Program-made: the position numbers and the translations under genes
In this document: positions 33,864 through 45,356 of the stretch, piece by piece
How positions within the stretch are numbered: the first letter of the stretch is position 1
How the letters are laid out: every line of letters starts with the position of its first letter
The notes under the pieces: model-generated
The model's input: only the letters and a program-made list of their open reading frames with translations
What the model was told of the DNA's origin: nothing
Databases searched by the model: none
Source of the DNA: Ottelia alismoides
Lineage: Eukaryota; Streptophyta; Magnoliopsida; Alismatales; Hydrocharitaceae
DNA: 64,000 bases
NCBI GenBank assembly: GCA_037367405.1
Contig: JAZKJV010010615.1
Coordinates: 186,001 to 250,000 of the forward strand
Reading direction: 5' to 3'

Positions 33864-35449
33864 TGATGAATCTTCGACTCATTATATTATTGAGTCATTA
33901 TCACACAGGTACACAAACTTAAACACATATTTTATGCCATGAAATAAATCAAAGGAAGTGCATTATTTGTATCATGTATTAGATATTTAATGACTCTTGT
34001 AAGCAACATACATTATTTGCAACCTCTTTTGTGTTCCTTTCCCTCAAGTAATTTTTAGCATTACCTCAAAGCTTGACTCTTAATTAATATCTTAGCCATT
34101 ATTATATGGTGAACTTGCACTGTGAGCTGAAATTAATTGGAATAGCTAACGTTGGCACCATATTTTTATTGTTATTTTAATAATGATATAAAAAATGGAA
34201 ATGGTAAAAGGGGGCAACGTTGGTGGAGAATTAAATAAGGGCAACTAATGCATTAATGTTAAAAGGCATGAGATGCCTTGATGAAGAGATGCCAATATAA
34301 AGAAATGCAAATTAATTGTTGCTTATATCAAGAGATGCATCACCAATATGAAGAGATGCCAAATTAGTTGTTGCTTTTATGAAGAGGTGCAATGCTAATA
34401 TGAAGAGGTGCCAAGTTAGTTGGTGCTTTTATCAAGAGGTGCAATACCAATACGAAGAGGTGCTTACGTTAATTTGAAAAGATGCATCCCTTGATAGGAA
34501 TGGCTAAAATTTGTGTATAAATACCACATGGAAGGGAATTTGGAGGATCATTCCATCACCATATCATTCCATCACCATATCATTCCATCACCATATGATT
34601 CCATCACCATCTGATTCCATTATCGAACAATTAGTGTCCAACACTCCTCCCATTCCTAGTCTCTAACTTTCCCTCTCCTTATATTAACCTTATCCATCTT
34701 AATTGTTGACGAGAGAATCGAAGTGGTTTCGTCAACTTGTGCATTCGGCCCCCCAGTGAATCTGACTCCTGAGGCTCCACTCCGAGTGCTGCCAAAAATC
34801 ACTCAACACCATAGACATCCGCCGACCATCAATCGCCAACCATCATTACCTCGGTCCCTCTGTGAATCCGACTCCAGAGGCTTCCTCCCGAGCCGCCGAT
34901 CATCATATTTTTATTTCTCTTTTATTTTAGTACTTTATATTTTTATATCTGTCTTATTTTGTTATCTTCTCTTTCGTGCAGGAGTTCATCAAAACTATCG
35001 CAACGATCCATATCTAACGGCGATTATCCTTGACTCTTGGAGAACCGGGACGTGACACGAGGTTTGAGCTCGATTCGCGGTTGTAATCGCATCCAACTCA
35101 CCACGCCAGGATATCCAATTTCGCGAAGAGTTAGCGCGTACGAGTCCATTTGGAAGTTGCCGCATAGAAGGGGAGCGATCAGCACTTACCGACCTGCACT
35201 ATTGTCTTCTCCAAATTTCATCTCCATTTTTGTTATTCAAACATTTTGCAAACTTATAAAAGTATTTTTTTTATAAAGTGCAGAATTTTACTGTCTCTGT
35301 GGATCGACCCTGACTTACCCTATACATTGCCTTGTGCATAATATAGCTAAGTCTGGTAATTTATTTGTTTGAAGTATATTTTTGTGGGTTCTCAACGACT
35401 ATACTATTGCAAAATCAGGTACTTAAATCCTCGAAAATACGCTCCAACA
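33864..35449 (+). mobile_element. 3' LTR of B
   Basis: The LTR is 1,586 bp, TGATGAATCTTCG to CGCTCCAACA. Same landmarks as the 5' LTR. The terminal base triplet differs from the 5' copy (ACA versus ATA). AGGGG target duplication follows at 35450-35454. Confidence 0.9.
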
Positions 35450-37266
35450 AGGGGTAGATCGGATCGATGATGCAACGATCGTCATTGGCTCCGATGAGCC
35501 CCCTGGCCATGGTAGGCCTTGCCCCTGGCTCTCACCCACTGACAAGGTGCTCTGAGGAGCAATCGGAGTCCAGCGACGACCCGGGCCCCTCTTGGAGCTC
35601 AACCTAGACCGCCGCAACTACCAAATCTCCATGTAAGCTTCCTTGATCTCTCTTTTCTTCTTCTGTTGATTTATTTGATTTAATTAGGCATTCCCTCATT
35701 GTCATCACCCTCCATTAACCACCTAATTATCTTCTTCTAGCCATGCTCACCTTCGCACACACCACTGACTCGCCTTTTCCCCTTCTCCATCACCTGAACA
35801 CGTCCGCCCCTCCACATCTCTTGTTCGTCGGAGATGGAGCTTTGATCGCCCATTCCCTTACTCACATGAGACCCCATTTCACTCACTTCACCTCGTACTT
35901 GCACGCTTCAACTATTGGACTAACTCTTTCAGGTACATTCGTCAGTGGTCGGAGCCTTCGCTGGATCACATTCCTCCAGCTTCATCTCCGATGTACGGGC
36001 ATCACCCACCTCCTCAAAGAGCTCCAGTGTCTTGGTCGTGCTTTGACGTCAACCTCCAACCTTCCAGGATCATCCACGGAGCTGCCTCATGACCATAAGA
36101 GGGTGGCAGAGCTACAACAATGTCGTCAAAGGTCAAATCGCGACCACCTAGTAGAGAAGGAAGAGTGTACAGTTGTCGTTGGATGGCACCCTCACGATGC
36201 TCATCCAACATTGCAAATCCAGTCACGTCGACGCCCATATCACATACAACCACCGTCCAATCTCCATGATTGTATGGTCTATAGATATCCACATGTATTC
36301 ACCAAACCTCAATTCTGAGCCTCCAGGCTCGGTGCACCCGAGCCAAACCAGAGCTTCATCAGTCGACACGTGGCCCGAGCCACCTCCGAGCCTGCACCGA
36401 CCATCGAGCCTAGCCTCACATGCCTTGGTCATGTGAGGGCTGGGAAATTTGCAGGGGAGCGTCGACTTCTCCATATTGCATTCAGATCCTCATATCGTGT
36501 GCATAGCACACGCACCTAGGGTTAATTACAACTAACCCCCTCTGGGTTTCAATAATTGCAGTTTAGCCCTACACGTGTGTGAAAATTACAGGAAGTCCTC
36601 GCGACTTATTTTAATTACATTTAAGTCCTTCTAGGGACCTGTTTATATTACTTTATCTATTTATTTTCATGTTTTCCTTGCGTTTATGCCCCTGGACTCT
36701 TTTGTGAATACCCTAAGCATCCGAGCTCTATTTTAATTGATTTCAGTTTTGTCGCGAAGCTTGCTTCATTATCTACCATTGGCATTATTGGATCTTTGAT
36801 TTGACATTTAAATGTGGATGATAGATTTTAAGTTATATAGTACCACTTGTTTCCGAATTTCAATGCCATTTGTTAGTTCTTCGATTAAGATTGCTTCATA
36901 AATAAATTCTGAAGTTGATTAGATATTTTATTGCTTAACGATTTCAACTAGGTAGGGCATAATTGTATTTGTTTGTACTTGCATCTCTTTGCATGATAAA
37001 AATCAAACAAAAAGTATCAGCTTCAGGTGTCCCTGCATCTTGACCTATGAATTCTTAATTCATCACTTATTCTAAGTAATGAGAGTCTAAATATTGACTT
37101 AAGAGGCTCGTGTCCCTGAGTCCAACCTTGGGCTTGCCCATGTAAAATAAAATCGACTACTTTGATTTAATAGACAAATTCATTAGTGATTTTTTATCGA
37201 TATGAATTTATCAAACTACAATGCATTAAAACAACATAATTAAAAGGATGAATTCGTGGTTTATCA
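35450..37266 (+). mobile_element. C 3' LTR, part 3
   Basis: It resumes the C LTR after B. It includes the intron-like segment 35633-35932, a GTTGGATG/CATCCAAC palindrome (36178-36209), the GAGCCTCC/CCGAGCC-rich block (36317-36410), GGGAAATTTGCAGG (36441), and the terminal box CCCTGAGTCCAACC (about 37112). The end is at TTTATCA (37266). Total C LTR length without insertions is close to that of A. Confidence 0.85.
35633..35932 (+). other. Intron-like segment in C LTR
   Basis: Donor GTAAGC (35633), branch-like GACTAAC, acceptor CTCTTTCAG (ending 35932). It is positionally equivalent to 20005-20311 of A, and GGTCGGAGC follows the acceptor in both. Confidence 0.45.
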
Positions 37267-39242
37267 ATGGGAAAACCTCTCAACCTTCATTGTTAGTAAA
37301 AATAAGGCATATATGGAGGAGATGATGGTGATCTTCGGTAAAGTGGCGAAGGGAGATCGATTTCCTCAATCTGAGCAAGATCGAGGGTGAATAAGTGTAT
37401 AGGACTAATGTAGAAGGCGTTAGCAAGATGATGAGCTGGTCGATGAGGTCGATATGGGATTTTTCACTAAGGAACAAAGGGTCATAGCCTAGAACTTCGG
37501 TGAACCATTTTTTTGGATTTCAAGATTACTTGACTCAAATAAAATGAAATAAAAGGTGAATCTATGCGATTGACTACGAGGAATTGAAAGAGCATAAAAT
37601 AAAGTGCTCACCAGGCCTAGAATGGTCAAGAGCTGAACCACTTAGATCTTGACTCCGATGATGGTGAATCTCCTCCTCCGCTCCTCCTTCGCACCGCAAA
37701 TCAAGGATCACCTCTTCAAGTCATGAAGGGCAAGATCGACGAGCGATAAATGGTAAAATAATACAATTAAAAGGAATTAAAATTTCAAAAATGGGAGAAG
37801 GGGATTATATATACAAGATGCATCTGAAGGGTCTTCACCTAGGATTTTTGCATGAATCGATGGTTGACTTCATTTGATCTTTGATTCGCGTGAAAGTTGG
37901 TCATCGAGAGAATAACTTTGCTAAAGGAATAAGGAGAATATGAGATCTACGGCTACCTAGAAAAAATGGGGAAAATGGGGGTAAAAACATTCCTCAGATC
38001 AATCCATATAGGGGATGGGATAGCTAACTATGGTCAATGGTCATCACCCCCTCATTAATCCACAAAGGATGATAGAAGACAAAATAATGTAAAAATAGAA
38101 ATAAATGAAAAATAAAATATTAATTGATTTTATTAAATAAATTTCAAAACATGAAAGTTGTTTCTTATTTTATGCACTATTTTTTTGTCAATTTTTATTT
38201 ATTTTTATTTATTTTTATTGGCTTATTTATTACATGTTAATTTTTGCAAGTATAATTATATGCAAATATACATATGTTTTATGTATTTTATTTTGTATTT
38301 TTTATTTTAATATTTATTGCCCTCTTTTCATATGTTATTTATTTATAGTATACTTAAATACATATTTACATATTTTTTATTTTATTTTATGATATTATTT
38401 ATATACATAAATAACTATATCTATGTAATTTATATGTATAGTATACTTGTATATTTTAATACATCATTTATATGAATGTATTTTTAATGGTTTTCTTTTG
38501 AATTTATATTTTTATTATATTTATAATAATATGTAGAATTTATTTTAAAATATAAGAGTAAAAATATAAAGAATAAAATATATGAATACAAATTATAAAT
38601 ACATAGTACAATGGTACCCTAGAAAGCCAACTTTTGTATCGTAACTCCAATTTTAATGAAACTACCCTCATTATATAGATAACTTAATTTATAGTATAGT
38701 GCAGGAGAGTTCAGTCAATTTTGAGTTCATATGAAGAAGATATCGATATGTGATGTTTGTTTTATGACTTTTTAATCTGTGTCCCAATTGCACAGTGTAT
38801 TATTTTTATTTGTAGTTGTTTTTTATTTTTTATGCATTAATACGTACAAGTTATATGTTGAAATTATTTTTATTTGATGTGTGCATGATTGTGCATAAAA
38901 TAGTGTACGTTTCGGCTATATGTAGTGTATTTAGCATATAGGGCTTCTTGGTTTATGTATCTTTTTGTTTTTATTATTTTTCCCTTATCTCCCCCTACTT
39001 TATTCCTTGTCAATTAAGTCAACATTGACATGTCTAGGGGTTTAAGGTCATTCAGTATTTATAATACTTACTTTATTTTTCTTTTCTTTATTTTTTATTT
39101 TGGATTCTAATACAAGTATTTATGCACTATTTGTGGACTATAGTATGCGTTAACTTGTACAAGTTATATGTATTTACATGTATTTATCTAGGTATTTAAA
39201 GACAAAATGAAGGTATAAAGGTGAATGAATGGGGGATTTACA
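37267..39242 (-). mobile_element. Minus-strand LTR fragment, G family
   Basis: It resembles the right-hand two thirds of the G LTR in the same orientation. Both have a GC-richer block near the left, then AT-rich DNA, then CCCCCTACTTTATTCCTTGTC (here near 38993, in G near 12242), and an end GGATTTACA where G has AGATTCATCA. The left end is cut by the C LTR terminus. No polypurine tract follows the right end. It could be the other LTR of G or an independent copy. Confidence 0.5.
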
Positions 39243-40571
39243 TAATACTCATTATTACTTGAAAATACATTCAATCCACTAACTCTTTCAAAACTACCAA
39301 AAATTTAAAAAGTTCAAAATTCATGAAAAATTGTAAAAGTCTTTAAAATTTTACATAAAAAGTTTAATTTTGTATTCGTTTTTTTTCGGAATGATTTTAA
39401 CAATTGAAATAGTCTGGAATAGAATCTGAAGAATGGAGTTTGGTTAAAACCCAACTAGTCTGGAATAAAATTCAAAGAATAGAGCTTGCTTAAAACCCTA
39501 ATCCACTTAAATTCATAGGAACCTTATAGGAACTGGAATCCAGACCTTTTAGGTCAATATGACTTAATTATTTGAGTCCATAAGACTATGTTCACTTGTC
39601 ATATTGATTGGTATAAGTAGGACTTTTCAAGACACATGCATGACCCTTCTAGACAGTGGCTTAACTTGGACAAGCACTCTGCACATAGCTCAACTCAGAT
39701 GAGGTGGAGAAGGGTAGAATTCTTTAGCTTGAGAAGCACATGGATGGAAACATACGCTGCTCCAATCAGAGGTCAGTTCATCCTAACCTATTCTAGTGGC
39801 CCGACATCTAAAGATTGTAAGTTGCAATAAAGCTTCAAAAGAGGGATAGTCTACTGACTCAAGAAGAAAATCTCCTTATGTAAATTGTACAATTCTGTTT
39901 GTATAAAAAAGTATGAAATAAAGTCTCAAAAGGTTAGATGGGCAAAAGGCAAATAAAAAAATCATTCCCATCGGAGAAAAATATCAATAAGCAAGGCATA
40001 TGTTTCAAAGTCAAAGTTTGAAAGAAAGCCTGCAATTGGAGACTTGGATACACTAACCAAGCTCCAAAGGATATGTGACTATACTAGTCACAATCTATTC
40101 TCTTCTCTGTCCCTTCTTCTCAAAGCCAATTGAACTTGAACTTAGAAAGGAATTCCTCTCTCTTTGAGGAAAGAGTAGCTAGAGTGGGGAATCAGGATTA
40201 CCTTGCTGGAGAAGACTGTTTATTTTCCACTTCCAGATGTGGGAAGATACCATTTCACACTCAATGTACAAGTAGATTCATAGTCATAAGAGTTACTGTA
40301 TGAAAAGACTTGTCCTAACCTTGACTATTGAGGTGAATTGAACAGAAAGTTATGGAACTTGAAGACTGTTGAGTGCTAAATCATATTCTCAATAAAGTTC
40401 CTACAAACTAATAATCTAAAAGTCTGACCGAGCTCCATACTTTAATTTTGTGAAGAAAAGTTTAAGAATCAAAATTATTCTAAGTCATTTCTTTTTCCTT
40501 TTATTTTTTTAGTCACATATTCTTCTAATAAGTGTTTGCTAAGGGACTATCAAAGGTAAAGTGTGGGGGGA
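39243..40571 (+). mobile_element. H interior, 3' part
   Basis: A plus-strand relative of the G interior (shared phrases inverted in G at 13300-13720). Non-coding. At its end TTTGCTA-aggg-acTATCAAA (about 40535-40554), a decayed version of the conserved hairpin, precedes GGTAAAGTGTGGGGGGA, the polypurine tract. Confidence 0.6.
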
Positions 40572-41060
40572 TGATGAATCAAAGTTCCTTGCAAAACACA
40601 TGTAAATATCATTAATTATCATTTATTATTAAAATAAAAACATCTATTAATATTTTGTTATTATCATTATTTTAGTCAAAAATAAATGAATAAAGAAGAA
40701 AAAAGAAGAAAGAGAAATAAGGATGTATATATGTAATAGATACAGACTGATCCTGGCCTCGAAAGTAGGTCAAGTAATGACCTAATTGACAAGGAATAAA
40801 GTAGGGAGAGATATGCCTTAACTTAACAATATCTTGTTAGCCATGTGAGTCTGATGTGAACCATTTCTCCAATAAATATTATTCTAATCTTTTATATATC
40901 AATAAAGCTTATTGGTTTATTTCACTCCCTGTTTGAGATTAAATGAATGAATGCACTATAAGGACCCTTAGTACAATTAGGGTTATGTACCATGGCCATC
41001 GTAGTGATCATATAGCTGTTGATTCAATTGTTGAATCATAGAGGTTGTTGCTTGGATGAT
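40572..41060 (+). mobile_element. H 3' LTR, first 489 bp
   Basis: It starts TGATGAATCAAAG after the polypurine tract and carries a GACAAGGAATAAAGTAGG phrase, the plus-strand form of a word in the G LTR. It is cut off at 41061 by the D 5' LTR. The rest is not found in the window. Confidence 0.6.
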
Positions 41061-44000
41061 TGATGAATCTGCGATTCATCATCTCAATATCTTGATCTTA
41101 GCAAAATCCTTGAGTAAAATCTCAAATAAATATATATAAATTCAATAAATTAATAAAATGACTCTTGTAAATAAAACATACTAATTATATTAGTTTGTAC
41201 AAAATAAATTAACAATAAAAAGTCGCAAAAAATTAAAGGAGTTTTTCACATGTAAATAGTCCAAAACTTCATGTATTTTTAATAATTTCATTCCAACTCC
41301 TTTTTGGCTAATTCTTTCTATAACTAATTCACAACAATATATATAAAAATACAAAAATACAAAATAAATTTCATCTCAAATAAATGCTCCTAGATCCCAA
41401 AGAGAAAAAGCCATAAAGTCCAACTTTCTGGCCAAATTCCCGCTCCGAACTCCAAATTCACCAAACTCACTTTTAAAGTTCAAGTTAGAAAATTATCTAT
41501 CCAACAGAAGTAATTTCATTAAAATCGAAGCTCATTTGCAAAAGTTGGGTTTTGGGACCTAGATGTACATTGTGCATTATGTCAATATCCATTCTTTCTT
41601 TTTTATTTTATCTTTCTTAATTACTAAGAAAATCAAAAAAAACATGGTTGTGTTGTATTTTGATTCTAGTACTTCATTGTATTTTTCTATTGTACATATC
41701 TCTTATTAAAAAATATAAATTAGAAAAGCAAACACAAAAATGTACATATTGTTTGTATTCTTTTGTAAATTCTCCACTCTTTTTCTCTATATTTTATTAT
41801 CTCTTTTTAGTAGCCTACTTTATTTATTTATTTATTACTTATTTCTCATTCTCTACAATAACATCTCTTCTACCACCAATTTCCATTCAACTCCACCATT
41901 TTTAATAACCTCCATTCCACTCCATATTCTTCATCCAACCTCCCATTCAACTCCACCAATAATACAACTTCTCATTCAACACCACCACCATTCTAACCTT
42001 CCTTTCTCTTCTCTTTATATTCATTTCCACATCCTCATTTTTCCCGATCTGCCATTCTAATAGAAAAAGGAGAGAGGTTGGAGTGTTTTATTTGTGACAG
42101 CGGCGAAGCATCTTCCTCAAGTGATGACCTCCTTCAGACGAGATCCGCAGAGCTCCCTTCACGTCACGAGTTCCCCATCACACTCGCATAGCTTCACCGA
42201 TTTTTATTTTGCCAATTGGACGAGGAGACAACAGGAGTGCAGCGTAGTTGCTCCACAAATCCGGTGAACATCATGTACGTATTCCTCCTCACTTATCTTG
42301 CTATTTTATTTTATCTAATATTTTATTTTTTTGTTGTTTCATTAAGCCATTTTTTCCTTCTCACCACCATATTATTACCTCCATCATATCACCATCACAT
42401 CACGATCTTTTCATTTGTTACTCCCTGTTTCACAAAATTTTAAAAAATAAAAAATTCCAAAACAAAAAATTTTATAATTACATAAGCAAAAAACATTCAA
42501 AAAATAATAAAAAATAATAATGACAGCATGTGGTCGCCCCCCCAACCACCGCCGGCCACTGCTGCCCCCTTCCTGTCGTCATCGTCGGCCGCAACCGCCG
42601 AGCCGTGCCCACTCGTGTCCCCCGGCGCATGTCCTCTAGATGCAGCTGTCGGCGGCGTTGTGCTGCTCTCCTGCCCGTGACCCACTTCTAGCGGGCAGAG
42701 CCCACCACTTCTCCCGCTGCTCCTCCGCGTGCAGAGGCCGCCACGCCGCCTAGCGGTGATCTGCTCGCTGTCTTATGCACGGTCGCTACCCTCCGCGCAC
42801 CCCTCGGCCCTCCTCCAAGACTGTCCGTCGCACTTCGCCCCACAACGGTCGTCCTCCTCCCAGCGGCACCCGCTCCAGGCCACCCTCCACATGTGCGTAA
42901 GCCCTCCCCGCCCAACCGCCAACCCTTTGCGCTATTCTACGACCGACGTCCTTCCCCCGCTGCAACCATGCGGCGATCCACGTAGCCCCCTTCTCAACAT
43001 CGTGCCTTGGTCGCTGCAACGAAGGAGGTTCTCTCTCCTTTAGTTTTTTATTACTGTAAAAATTGCATATTGTTCCCTCTAAGTTTTAGTAATTACAAAC
43101 ATGTCCCCGTACATGTTTTGTTCTGTTCAAGTTTAATTCTATTTTGCACGGATAACCCTATGTTTGCATGTTGAATTGGATGTCAATATCGCATTATTTT
43201 ATTCAATGAAAAATAGCTTGACATTGAACTAATTCTCTACCTTCTGAATATTTATTTATATTTTTCTGACTTTTGGGTAATTAATTAAGATTGTTCAAGT
43301 GAAAACTTACATATTTTACCCATTCTGAGGAATTAAATTTATATCTCACTCACAGTTGGTCGAAAAATTTCACAAAAAATAAAAATGATGCCCGGACATG
43401 TGCTTAAATTAATGTCCAAATTTCATATCAATTGGAGTTGTCTTGTACCTGAAATAAATTATGGAGTGTTTTTGGTAAATGATTTCTAATTAAATCCACA
43501 CATCATATTTTTGTGAAATTTTAACTCTCCTGTATTCCTTGTATAAATACCATTTTGAGATAGTCCGCACTCTGTGGATTTATTAGGAATTAATTACTCA
43601 CTATTACTCTATTTTCACTAAAAAAATCCATAAAAAATCATATTTTGTCAGAAAAATCTAAAAGAATTACTGTAGCTTCCTTGCATCATCTTTTTATTCC
43701 AGTAAATTTTTCATAATTTTTGCTTACTGTTTGTGTGACAAATTGAGAAAAAATCCATAAAATATGTGCATTTTTAATCATTGCATTTTAACCCATAAAA
43801 TTCCAAAAAAAGGTGTCTTGCATTCATCAATGGATTAGGATTCTAGGAAAAATACCATTTGGCTAAATTAGACTTATTTTCTATTAAAATTAATTTGGCT
43901 AAGTTGTGTGATTTCTTAGTAACTTAATTGACTTGCATTGTGCATTTTGCATTCTTTTTGCATAAAAATTATAAAAAATACGCATTGAAAATCTAGACCT

Positions 44001-44179
44001 AAGTTTTTGAATTAACTAAACTTTGTTCCTTTACCTCCCTGTGTTCGACCCCAGACTTGCCCGGGATATAAATTAAAGGCGAGACACTCTTCACAAAGAT
44101 CTTCTCTCGGTTCTGAATGATTCGCTAAGTACACGTACTACAACGAGTGCAAATTACATATAGTGCTAAGAGACTCATC
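41061..44179 (+). mobile_element. D first LTR (5' LTR)
   Basis: The LTR is 3,119 bp. It starts with the perfect palindrome TGATGAATC (41061-41069) / GATTCATCA (41073-41081). TATAAATA is at 43542-43549. The GC-rich block 42530-43020 gives artefactual open frames. The terminal box CCCTGTGTTCGACCCC is near 44039. It ends GACTCATC, with a one-base loss at the end relative to the second LTR. Confidence 0.88.
43542..43549 (+). promoter_or_regulatory. TATA box in D LTR
   Basis: TATAAATA in CTTGTATAAATACCATTTTGAG. The second LTR has TATAGATA at the same place (about 55155), and the inverted copy has it intact on the minus strand at 48214-48221. Confidence 0.55.
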
Positions 44180-44181
44180 GA

Positions 44182-44199
44182 TGATGTCATTGCCGGAGA
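44182..44199 (+). promoter_or_regulatory. Decayed primer-binding site of D
   Basis: TGATGTCATTGCCGGAGA aligns to the A PBS with five differences, all C-to-T or G-to-A. Position just after the LTR supports the call. Confidence 0.7.
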
Positions 44200-45356
44200 G
44201 GCAACAGCTTAGGGATTAATTTAAAAAATTAGATTTAGAATTTCACTATTCGAGTAGTCTGGCCCCCGATCCACTTGTAATTAATCCATATCCTCTCAAT
44301 TATTTCTCTCTATATTTTTGTATATATTTTTTTCAACTCTCTAATATAAATTTTATTTTCCTTACGAGGGCCCAGTCGACTTGGAGTGCATCGGAGGTCG
44401 ACGGATGTGACGCGCGCCTATTGCTGAAGAGCGAGGATAATTAATTTATCTTCGAGAGAATTTTTGTAAATTTTTTTAATTATTGTGTTGTAATAATTTA
44501 TGTAATTCTCCCTTTACATCGGCTCTTGTTTGAGAGCTCGCGCTTGTATCGGGACTAAACATTAGACCCTCTCGTGGTCGTGTGGTTGATTGACGTATAA
44601 TAGGACTTGCATTTGCGGCTCTTAAAGCATTTTTTATTAAAATACTTTTATTGCTTGTGATCGTAATTTTTAGAACCACACATCACTTTAACGAGACACA
44701 TTTAGACCGCAGAGCTATTAGTTCAAATTAAATTGTTCATCACTAGCTAATAGAACTGTCTGTCTAGGAATGGTTTTCTCTTTTGCATTCATATAGCATA
44801 AAATTTCAATTTTTCCTTTCATCCCGCATGTAGAGCGTGAGGATCACTATAAGTCTTCTAAACTGAGCATGCATTATTGATTTCACTATTTGCATCAGTT
44901 TTCTCGACCCCCTCTTGATTTTTGAAATTTAGGTTAAAAGGAAATCGGGACTGATCGTTAGGCGTGCTTTATTTGGTGGACTAATTAAGTGATAATCAAA
45001 CTTAAATTCAGGACTGCTAATCAAAGTTGACCAAAAAACTGACTAAAATTAACACTTGTTTTTTTGGGAGAGCAAAACCCACATTGTATGCTTGGCTATT
45101 GTGATTGTTGAGAGGTGAGGACGTATCCCTAGGATAGTTCCCAAAACCTACTTTTAAGCCTTGCATAATTGGACTTATACATTGATTTATCACCTAATTA
45201 GAACTAAAAAGATAAACAGTCGGACTTTTGCGACCATCATTGTGTTGAGTATGTGAACTCAGAGTTTGCTCTTGTGTTTGTTTGTTTTGTGTGTTATTCG
45301 GTGCACATGCACGCTTTCTTACTCGATCCGCTTCATTCTCCCATTTCCCTTCCAAG
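44200..45356 (+). mobile_element. D leader, non-coding
   Basis: It matches the A leader in order and the D second-copy leader (55813-56981) closely. No long frame. GGGAGAGCAAAACCC is at 45066. Confidence 0.65.

Larger units (their letters stand above)
28317..35449 (+). mobile_element. Element B: LTR retrotransposon inserted in C
   Basis: A complete element: LTRs 28317-29902 and 33864-35449 (1,586 bp each), PBS, one long open frame, hairpin and polypurine tract, and a perfect target duplication AGGGG (28312-28316 and 35450-35454). LTRs differ at roughly two per cent of positions by eye, so it is older than A. No RT, RNase H or integrase is visible, so it is non-autonomous. A second family member (F) lies in opposite orientation at 61900. 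Confidence 0.92.

Noticed and set aside
42497..43043. GC-rich open frames in D LTRs (also 48576-49075 and 54093-54630)
   Set aside because: The same multi-frame openness in a high-GC block of an LTR. Copies do not preserve one frame.
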